The translations under genes were made by a program, and so were the position numbers. The notes under the pieces are model-generated. The model made no database searches. It saw only the letters and a program-made list of their open reading frames with translations, and was not told where the DNA came from. DNA of 64,000 nt from Burkholderiales bacterium (lineage in GTDB: Bacteria; Pseudomonadota; Gammaproteobacteria; Burkholderiales; Burkholderiaceae_C), in assembly GCA_017302655.1 (NCBI GenBank), contig JAFLDE010000001.1, positions 62,001 to 126,000 of the forward strand, written 5' to 3'. How positions within the stretch are numbered: the first letter of the stretch is position 1; the number at the start of each line of letters is the position of its first letter. Of this stretch, positions 48,161 to 60,457 are shown piece after piece.

Positions 48161-48823
48161 ATGGACTTCGAGCAGGCCCGCTTCAACATGATCGAGCAGC
48201 AAATCCGCCCCTGGCAGGTGCTCGATCCGGACGTGCTGCAGTTGCTGTCGCTGGTACGCCGCGAGGACTTCGTGCCCGCGTCGCAGCGCAACCTGGCCTT
48301 CACCGACACTGAGTTGCCGCTGCCAGCGGCCGGTGGGCAGCGCCTCTTGCTGCCCCCGCGGGTGGAGGCTCGCCTGCTGCAGGAAGCGCGAGTGCAGCCT
48401 CAGGATCGTGTGTTGGAAGTTGGCACGGCGAACGGCTATCTGACCGCTTTGCTCGGCCACCAGGCGGCAGAAGTGATCAGCGTGGACAGCGACTCTGCGC
48501 TGCAAGAGGAAGCCCGGCAGCGCCTGCGCCGGCTGGGTCTGACCCGCTGTGAACTGGTGCAAGGCCCCCCGCTGGAAGGCTGCGTGTCACGTGGTCCCTT
48601 CGACCTCATCGTGCTCACGGGCTCCGTCCCCGACTTGCCCAAGGCCCTGCTTGCCCAACTCAAGCCGGGCGGTCGGCTCATCGGCATCGTGGGCGACGAA
48701 CCGGTGATGCGGGCGGTGCGGGTGCAGCAAGGCGCAGCAGGCCAGTTCAGCCGCACCGAGTTGTTCGACACCATGGCAGCCCGTCTGCCGGGTGTCGTCG
48801 AACCCAGCGCTTTCGCCTTTTGA
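48161..48823 (+). CDS. Protein-L-isoaspartate O-methyltransferase-like protein
   Basis: A 220-residue SAM-dependent methyltransferase of the PCMT family. It starts [20 protein letters not shown]; the SAM motif I is [16 protein letters not shown] (about residue 85), with the acidic residue at VISVDSD. The classical Pcm motif I is EIGTGSGYQ; here TGSGYQ is replaced by TANGYL, so repair activity on isoaspartate is uncertain. Genes of this subgroup often precede tolC in Burkholderiales, as here. Confidence 0.82.
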   Translation: MDFEQARFNMIEQQIRPWQVLDPDVLQLLSLVRREDFVPASQRNLAFTDTELPLPAAGGQRLLLPPRVEARLLQEARVQPQDRVLEVGTANGYLTALLGHQAAEVISVDSDSALQEEARQRLRRLGLTRCELVQGPPLEGCVSRGPFDLIVLTGSVPDLPKALLAQLKPGGRLIGIVGDEPVMRAVRVQQGAAGQFSRTELFDTMAARLPGVVEPSAFAF

Positions 48824-48855
48824 CGCCGTTCGCCCCGGCTTTGTCGCAGCCTGTC

Positions 48856-48873
48856 GCATGGCGAAAGCCATGC
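48856..48873 (+). other. GNRA-type hairpin between methyltransferase and tolC
   Basis: GCATGGC-GAAA-GCCATGC forms a 7-bp stem capped by a GAAA tetraloop, 33 bases after the methyltransferase stop. A similar ATGGC-GAA-GCCAT occurs at 59289-59301. TATAAA at 48889-48894 may be a -10 box for tolC. There is no U-tract after the hairpin. Confidence 0.35.
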
Positions 48874-48974
48874 CCTGGCTCTCGCCCCTATAAACGCGCC
48901 GTTTCGGCCCGAGCCAGCTGGCACCGGGCTGCTTTCTTCGTTCAAGTCCATCGCGTCCATTGAGAGGATCGGCC

Positions 48975-50333
48975 ATGCCCCGCACGCTGCAGGCGTCTGT
49001 TCTTGTGTTCACCCTCAGCGCCCTTGCAGGCGCTGCACAGGCGCAGAGCCTGAATGAGTTGTACGAAGCGGCCCGCGCCTACGACGCGAGCTACCTCGCC
49101 GCTCGCTCGACGGCCGAGACCGCGCAATACCGGCTCACCCAGGCGCAGGCCCTGCGCAAGCCCACGCTCGGCCTGGGCCTGAGTGCCGACCACGCCCAGG
49201 TGGATCCCCCGGCCGTCTTTCAGACCAACCCGGCGACTGGCGCTCGAGTGCAGGTGGCCGGCGACCGCGTCGGCAGCACCACGTTGAAGGCGGGCCTCAG
49301 CGGCAGCTACTCGCTCTATAACCGTGCCAATGGCGTGACCATCAGCCAAGCCGAGCGAGGCGTGGAGGTGTCGCGTGCCGAGCTCGAGGTGGCCGAGCAG
49401 GATCTGATGGTCCGTGTCGCGCAGGCCTACTTCGACGTGTTGGCGGCCCGCGAAGCCCTGGCCACGGCCCAGGCCGCGAAGAAGGCCACGGCCGAACAAC
49501 TGGCCAGCGCCAAGCGCAACTTCGAGGTGGGCACCGCCACCATCACCGACACCCGCGAAGCCCAGGCGCGCTTCGACCGCGGTGTGGCCACCGAACTGGC
49601 CGCCGAGAACGATTTGCGCGTCAAGCGCGTCACGCTGGACACCCTGGTCGGTCGCAGCGGCGTCGAGCCCAAACCCCTGGCCCAACCGGTGGCCTTGCCC
49701 GCCGTGCTGCCGGCTTCGGTGGAGCCCTGGCTGCAACAGGCGGACGAGAACCACCCGCAGATCCGTCGTGCCCGCCTCGGCCTTGAAGTGGCTCAGCTGG
49801 AAATCGACAAGGCCCGTGCCGCCACCGGCCCCACGCTCGATGCCACCGGCACCTTGGGCGGGCAGGACGCCAGCGGCCGAGGCGCCAGCGCCAAGGGATT
49901 TACCGGCAGCGCCACCGTGGGCCTGCAGTTCAAGATGCCGCTGTACACCGGTGGTGCCACCGATGCACGCATCAAGGAAACCCTGGCGCTGGCCGAACGG
50001 TCGCGCAATGACGTGGAGTTCGCACGCCGCAGCGTCGCTGAGGGCACGCGCCGCAGCTTCTTCGGTTTGCAGTCCCTGCAAGCGCAGGTCAAGGCCTTCG
50101 AGGCGGCCGAGTCCAGCACCAAGCTGGCGCTGGAGGCCACCCAACTGGGCTACAAGGTAGGCGTGCGGGTGAACCTGGACGTGTTGAACGCCCAGGCGCA
50201 GCTGTTCGCAACCCAGAACGACCTGGCCAAGGCCCGCTTCGACAGCCTGATGACCGCTCTGCGCCTGCGCCAGGCCGCGGGCCAACTGCGGCCCGAGGAC
50301 ATCGCCGCGCTGGACGCCCTGCTCGCCAAGTAA
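48975..50333 (+). CDS. tolC: TolC family outer-membrane channel
   Basis: A 452-residue outer-membrane factor with a signal peptide (about residues 1-24, cut after AQA-QS). It has two internally repeated OEP domains: SLNELYEAARAYDASYLAAR at the N-terminus and the second copy from about residue 235 (ENHPQIRRARLGLEVAQLEI). It forms the trimeric exit duct for RND pumps and type I secretion. The ATG at 48975 follows GAGAGGATCGG. It is directly followed by yaaA with no gap. Confidence 0.93.
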   Translation: MPRTLQASVLVFTLSALAGAAQAQSLNELYEAARAYDASYLAARSTAETAQYRLTQAQALRKPTLGLGLSADHAQVDPPAVFQTNPATGARVQVAGDRVGSTTLKAGLSGSYSLYNRANGVTISQAERGVEVSRAELEVAEQDLMVRVAQAYFDVLAAREALATAQAAKKATAEQLASAKRNFEVGTATITDTREAQARFDRGVATELAAENDLRVKRVTLDTLVGRSGVEPKPLAQPVALPAVLPASVEPWLQQADENHPQIRRARLGLEVAQLEIDKARAATGPTLDATGTLGGQDASGRGASAKGFTGSATVGLQFKMPLYTGGATDARIKETLALAERSRNDVEFARRSVAEGTRRSFFGLQSLQAQVKAFEAAESSTKLALEATQLGYKVGVRVNLDVLNAQAQLFATQNDLAKARFDSLMTALRLRQAAGQLRPEDIAALDALLAK

Positions 50334-51116
50334 TTGCTGACGCTCGTTCTTTCGCCAGCGAAGTCGCTCGATTTCGAGAGCCCGCTGCCGCCGGCCTTTG
50401 CGGCGGTGGAAGCCGAGCTGCACCGCCCCGCCTTCGTGGCCGAGGCGGCCGAATTGGTTCAGCAGTTGCGCGGGCTTGATGCCGGCGACATGGCCCGGCT
50501 GATGGAGCTGTCTCCTGCGCTCGCCGCCCTCAACGTGCAGCGCTACCGGGCCTGGCGGCCGCGCTTCACCCCAAAGAACAGCCGTGCCGCGCTGCTCGCG
50601 TTCAATGGTGACGTGTACGAAGGTCTGGATGCGCGCAGCCTCGATGAGGCGGCGCTGCGCTGGGCAGACGCGCATGTGCGCATCCTGTCCGGCCTTTACG
50701 GCTTGCTGCGCCCCTTGGACCGCATGCAGCCCTACCGACTGGAGATGGGGCGGCCCTTGCGCACCGAGCGCGGTGCCAACCTGTATGCCTTCTGGGGTGA
50801 TACGCAGGCGCAGGCTCTGAACCGCCTTGGGCGCGGGCCGGTCGTCAACCTGGCCTCGCAGGAGTACGCGCGGGCCATTCTGCGGTCGGCGCTCAAGCGT
50901 CCGGTGATCGAACTCGTGTTCCAGGAAGGGGTCGGCGAAGGGGCGAAGATCGTCAGCTTCTTTGCCAAGCGCGCACGGGGGTTGATGGCGCGCTATGCGA
51001 TCGAGCATCGCGTGGACGATGCCGAGGCCCTGCGCGGCTTCGACCGCGAGGGCTACCGTTGGAGGGCTAAGCTCTCCTCCCAGGAACGCTGGGTGTTCCA
51101 GCGCGAAGCAACATGA
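50334..51116 (+). CDS. yaaA: YaaA family (UPF0246) peroxide-stress protein
   Basis: A 260-residue protein of the YaaA/DUF328 family, which in E. coli lowers free iron under peroxide stress and binds DNA. Family motifs include LVLSPAKSLDFESPLP at the N-terminus, the central YKSRAALLAFNGDVYEGLDA-like segment, and KIVSFFAKRARGLMARYAI near the C-terminus. The start is TTG at 50334, immediately after the tolC stop codon, because the family N-terminus begins right there. It overlaps the next gene by 4 bases. Confidence 0.9.
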   Translation: MLTLVLSPAKSLDFESPLPPAFAAVEAELHRPAFVAEAAELVQQLRGLDAGDMARLMELSPALAALNVQRYRAWRPRFTPKNSRAALLAFNGDVYEGLDARSLDEAALRWADAHVRILSGLYGLLRPLDRMQPYRLEMGRPLRTERGANLYAFWGDTQAQALNRLGRGPVVNLASQEYARAILRSALKRPVIELVFQEGVGEGAKIVSFFAKRARGLMARYAIEHRVDDAEALRGFDREGYRWRAKLSSQERWVFQREAT

Positions 51117-51958
51117 CGCAATACATCACTCCCGACTTGCGCCGCTGGCTGAAGGAACAGCTGCAGTCCGGCGTCAAGGCCACCGACCTTGTGATCTCCA
51201 TGACCCAGGCCGGCTGGGAGCGCAAGCTGGCGCTCCAAGCGGTGGCCGAGCTGAAGATCGACGGCTGGTTCGGCAAGAAGGAAGAAGCGAATTCGCTGGC
51301 CGGCAAACTGCCCGAACCGGCTGTGGGCGACGGGCGTTGCCTGCTCGATGCCGGCGATCGCGAAGTCAGCGTGCTGGCCACCGTGCAGCACCCGCGGGTG
51401 GTGGTATTCGGCAACCTGCTCAGTGCGGAGGAATGCCGGGCCATCATCGACGCGGCCACGCCGCGCATGCAACGCTCGGAAACGGTGTCGGAGAAGAGCG
51501 TGGGCAGCGAGGTGAATGTGGCGCGAACCAGCCGCGGCATGTTTTTTGAGCGCGGCGAGACGGACGTCATCGCGCGCTTGGAAGCCCGCATCGCCCGGCT
51601 CGTCAACTGGCCGGTGGAGAACGGCGAGGGCGTGCAGGTGCTGAACTACCAGCCCGGCGCCGAGTACCAACCGCATTACGACTACTTCGACGCACGCCAT
51701 GCGAGCACGGGGAGCATCCTCAAGCGAGGCGGCCAGCGGGTCGGCACCCTGGTGATGTACCTGAACACGCCCAAGCGCGGTGGCGCCACCACCTTCCCGG
51801 ACATCAAGATGGCCGTTCAGCCCATTCAAGGGCAGGCAGTGTTCTTCAGCTACGCCACGCCCGACCCCAGCAGCCTCACCCTCCACGGCGGCGCACCGGT
51901 GCTGGAAGGCGAGAAGTGGGTGGCCACCAAATGGTTGCGGCAGGGGCGTTTCGAGTAG
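51113..51958 (+). CDS. 2-oxoglutarate/Fe(II)-dependent prolyl 4-hydroxylase-like oxygenase
   Basis: A 281-residue protein whose C-terminal half (about residues 90-281) is a P4H-type double-stranded beta-helix dioxygenase. The iron triad is His188 and Asp190 (YQPHYDYFDA) and His258 (LTLHGGAP), with Lys268 (EGEKWVATKW) in place to bind 2-oxoglutarate. The N-terminal about 90 residues are helical and carry no recognised domain. It starts in the yaaA stop (ATGA) and ends one base from the convergent nucleotidase. The substrate protein is unknown. Confidence 0.88.
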   Translation: MTQYITPDLRRWLKEQLQSGVKATDLVISMTQAGWERKLALQAVAELKIDGWFGKKEEANSLAGKLPEPAVGDGRCLLDAGDREVSVLATVQHPRVVVFGNLLSAEECRAIIDAATPRMQRSETVSEKSVGSEVNVARTSRGMFFERGETDVIARLEARIARLVNWPVENGEGVQVLNYQPGAEYQPHYDYFDARHASTGSILKRGGQRVGTLVMYLNTPKRGGATTFPDIKMAVQPIQGQAVFFSYATPDPSSLTLHGGAPVLEGEKWVATKWLRQGRFE

Positions 51959-51959
51959 T

Positions 51960-53615
51960 TCAGTTCAGGCGCTTGATGCGCCCAAGAGGCGGCGCCTGCA
52001 GCGTGCCCTGAGTCTTCACCAAGGCTTCCAGCGCGTCGACGTCCAGCGGTCCCGTGACCGGTTGCCGGCCACGGGCGAACTCCACGAAGCCGTCGCCGCC
52101 CAGGTGCATGAAGTTGTTGATGGTGACCCGGTACTCGCGGGTCGCTTGAAGGGGCTCGCCGTTCAGGCTCGCCTGCACCACCCGGTCCTCAGCGGGCCGG
52201 CTGGCGTCCCAGGTGTAGGAGAAGCCTTTGGATACCTGCAACTGGTTGCAGCTTTGCTGGCTGCGGTACTGACGCCGCAGCAGCCCCATCAATTCGGCCC
52301 CAGTCAGGCTCACGGTGATCAATTGGTTGCCGAAGGGCTGGGCGGTGTAGAGATCCTCGAAGCGCAACACGCCGCCCTCGCGATAGGCCAGACCGGAGCG
52401 GATGCCACAGGTGTTCATGAACGCGATCTCCGCGCCGGCTGACCGCGTGGCTTCCAGTTGCGCGTCGGCAATCAAGCCTCCCATCGCGGAAGCCCCGGTG
52501 GCATCGCGTTCGGCACGCACTTCGGCAGCCGTGCGGCCGACGACTCGCTCGCGCAGCGGCCGTGCGCGTTCGATGTAGCCGGCCAGCAGCTGCGTCTGCT
52601 CGGGGTCTTTGGGGAACTGGTCGAGTCGCACCAGCACATTGCGTGCTTCGGTGGCCACCACATCACGGGTGCGTCGGTCGATGCGCAGCTCGATGTCGGT
52701 GAGGATGGTGCCGAAGCGATCGCCACTGGTGACACGGCGGCCATCGATGACGCAGTTGTAGGCGCGGTGCGTGTGGCCGGTGACGACCAGATCCACCGCC
52801 CGGTCCATGCGCTGCAGGATGTCCAGGATGGGGCCGGACAGGCCATCGCAGGCGTCGGGGGCATTGCGCACGACCGGGTAGCCGCCTTCGTGGATGAGCA
52901 CCACGATGGTCTCGGCCCCTTGCTTGCGCAATTCGGGCACCGCTCGGTTGATGGCTTCGGCTTCGTCCTCGAAGCGCAGGCCGGCCACGCCGGAGGGCAT
53001 CACGAGTTGCGGCGTGCCTTTCAAGGTCAGGCCGATGAAGCCGACCGGGATGCCGTCGAAATGCTTGATGGCATAGGCGGGCAGCAGCGGCTGGCCCGTC
53101 GTTTCATCGATCGTGCTGGCCGCCAGATATCGGAATTTGGCGCCGGTGAAGGGCTGTGGGCCCTTGCAACCCTCCACCGGGTGGCAGCCGCCGCGTTGGC
53201 GGCGCAGCAATTCGTCGCGGCCGAGGTCGAACTCATGGTTGCCGACCGCCGAGAAGTGCAGGCCCATGGCCGACAAGGACTCGAGCGTCGGCTCGTCGCG
53301 AAACAGCGCAGACAGCAGCGGCGAACCGCCGATCAGGTCGCCGGCGGCCACGAACACATGGTGTGCCTTGCCGGCGCGCAACTGCTTGACCGCAGTGGCC
53401 AGCGCTTCCGCTCCGCCCACGGCGATGCGTTCCTCGCTGCCATCGCTCTTGTAGAGGCGGAAGGGCTGCGGCGGCAGCAGGTTGCCGTGAAAGTCATTGA
53501 GCGCCAGCACTTGCACCCGCAGGGGTTCGGCGGGGGGTGGGGTGGCGCAGGCGGCCAGCAAGGCAGCAAGCGCCGCCATGCCGATGGCACGGATGGAGCA
53601 AAGAGACTTCTTCAT
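51960..53615 (-). CDS. 5'-nucleotidase/UshA-NadN-like metallophosphatase lipoprotein
   Basis: A 551-residue exported bifunctional metallophosphatase. The signal peptide ends in a lipobox, LAAC with Cys23. The N-terminal calcineurin-like domain has dimetal motifs ALNDFHGNLLP, GDLIGGSP, GNHEFDLG and GHTHRAYNC. The C-terminal 5'-nucleotidase domain (from about residue 350) has NTCGIRSGL and TAQPFGNQL. The ATG at 53615 gives MKKSLCSIRAIG. It is 11 bases after the ribosylnicotinamide kinase gene. In that context a NadN-like role, cutting external NAD or NMN to nicotinamide riboside, is likely; UshA-type UDP-sugar or nucleotide hydrolysis is the alternative. Confidence 0.9.
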   Translation of the reverse strand: MKKSLCSIRAIGMAALAALLAACATPPPAEPLRVQVLALNDFHGNLLPPQPFRLYKSDGSEERIAVGGAEALATAVKQLRAGKAHHVFVAAGDLIGGSPLLSALFRDEPTLESLSAMGLHFSAVGNHEFDLGRDELLRRQRGGCHPVEGCKGPQPFTGAKFRYLAASTIDETTGQPLLPAYAIKHFDGIPVGFIGLTLKGTPQLVMPSGVAGLRFEDEAEAINRAVPELRKQGAETIVVLIHEGGYPVVRNAPDACDGLSGPILDILQRMDRAVDLVVTGHTHRAYNCVIDGRRVTSGDRFGTILTDIELRIDRRTRDVVATEARNVLVRLDQFPKDPEQTQLLAGYIERARPLRERVVGRTAAEVRAERDATGASAMGGLIADAQLEATRSAGAEIAFMNTCGIRSGLAYREGGVLRFEDLYTAQPFGNQLITVSLTGAELMGLLRRQYRSQQSCNQLQVSKGFSYTWDASRPAEDRVVQASLNGEPLQATREYRVTINNFMHLGGDGFVEFARGRQPVTGPLDVDALEALVKTQGTLQAPPLGRIKRLN

Positions 53616-53626
53616 GGCGCGGATTC

Positions 53627-54133
53627 TCAACCGGCCAACAGGCGATCCAGGCGCTCCAGCCTGGCGGCGAAATTTCCATTCAGTACGTCGTAGGCCAAGC
53701 CCTCACGGTCCAGCAATTGCTGCAGCTCGGCGTGAATGCGCAGGCGCGTGGCCTCGCCGTCGCGCAGAAAGCCATCGCTCTGCCAAGGCAGGCCCTCGGG
53801 GCAGCAGAGCACGGTGAGCGCGCAGCGGCGCTGTGCCTGCAGCGCAAAGGGCAGCAGGGAGTCGTCCTTGAAGTAGTGCCGGCTGTAGAGCGCGGTCATC
53901 AGCGCGGTGGTGTCGGCGATCACCCGCGGTGCGCCGCTCGCGGCGGCCGCGTCGATGCGGCGCTGCTGCTCCTGGGCAATGGCCGCCTGCTCTTCCCGGC
54001 GGGGCGTGCGCCCTTCGCGAAGGCACCATTCCCGCAGGTACTCGCTCACCGTGACCTCACCGCGTGCAGCCAGCGCCTGGGTGAGCGTGGACTTGCCGGT
54101 GCATTCGGCGCCGAGCAGGGCGATGCAGGTCAT
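53627..54133 (-). CDS. NadR-type ribosylnicotinamide kinase
   Basis: A 168-residue P-loop kinase matching the C-terminal kinase domain of NadR, which phosphorylates nicotinamide riboside to NMN. The P-loop is GAECTGKS (residues 8-15), and the NadR-like PWQSDGFLRDGEATR segment is near residue 125. The DNA-binding and NMN adenylyltransferase domains of enterobacterial NadR are absent, so this is a stand-alone kinase. The ATG at 54133 overlaps the pnuC stop (ATGA), and the nucleotidase follows 11 bases later. Context strongly supports nicotinamide riboside as substrate. Confidence 0.85.
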   Translation of the reverse strand: MTCIALLGAECTGKSTLTQALAARGEVTVSEYLREWCLREGRTPRREEQAAIAQEQQRRIDAAAASGAPRVIADTTALMTALYSRHYFKDDSLLPFALQAQRRCALTVLCCPEGLPWQSDGFLRDGEATRLRIHAELQQLLDREGLAYDVLNGNFAARLERLDRLLAG

Positions 54134-54735
54134 GGCGCTGCCATTTCGCGCTGCCAGCGCCGCCAGCCCTGCCAGGCCAGCGGCACCAGCAGCGCGTAAA
54201 GGATCACCGTCAGCCAGTAGCCACGCTGTGCGAAAAGGCCCACGGACACCAGGTTCACGGCCACCCAGAGCGGCCAGTTCTCGATGAACTTCCGCCCGAG
54301 CAGCAGCGTGGCAACCACGCTGCCCACGGTGGGCAGCGCGTCCCAGTAGGGCAGGGGGGACTGGGTGAAGCGGTCCAGAAAGAGTCCGAGCAGGGGACCC
54401 AGCAGGCCGACGGCGGCCACGCTCAGCCACCAGCCTTCGCGTGTCAGCCGGCGCACCGGCAACGCCTGCCCAGCCTCACCGCGCCACCATTGCCACCAGC
54501 CCCAGCTAGAGAGCGCGATGAAGAAGCCCTGGAGCAGGGCTTCACCAAACAACTGGCCGCGCCAGAACAGCAGTCCGTAGAGCGCGGACGCGGCGATGGC
54601 CAGTGGCCAGCCGACGATGCGCTGCCGTTGATTGGCCAGCACCATCGCCAGCGAGAGCAGAAAGGCCGCCAGCTCCAGCCAGGTGAAGGGCGCCCCCCAG
54701 GCCATGAAGGCCGGGGCGAACAGCAGCTCGGGCAC
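54130..54735 (-). CDS. pnuC: Nicotinamide riboside transporter PnuC
   Basis: A 201-residue membrane protein with about seven transmembrane helices, of the PnuC facilitator family. The segment WLELAAFLLSLAMVLANQRQ and the Trp-rich SSWGWWQWWRGEAGQ loop are characteristic. The frame can start with GTG at 54735, directly after the ftsB stop, but no Shine-Dalgarno is visible; an ATG at 54705 would still retain all helices. It overlaps the kinase gene. PnuC relatives carry thiamine or riboflavin; the neighbouring NadR-type kinase favours nicotinamide riboside. Confidence 0.87.
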   Translation of the reverse strand: MPELLFAPAFMAWGAPFTWLELAAFLLSLAMVLANQRQRIVGWPLAIAASALYGLLFWRGQLFGEALLQGFFIALSSWGWWQWWRGEAGQALPVRRLTREGWWLSVAAVGLLGPLLGLFLDRFTQSPLPYWDALPTVGSVVATLLLGRKFIENWPLWVAVNLVSVGLFAQRGYWLTVILYALLVPLAWQGWRRWQREMAAP

Positions 54736-56652
<1,917 letters not shown>

Positions 56653-56656
56653 GGCT

Positions 56657-60434
<3,778 letters not shown>

Positions 60435-60457
60435 CCGGTTGGCGCCGGCCTTTGCGT

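Noticed and set aside
54130-54735. Assignment of the PnuC-family gene to thiamine or riboflavin transport
   Set aside because: No THI-box or FMN riboswitch-like leader is seen, and the overlapping gene is a NadR-type kinase.
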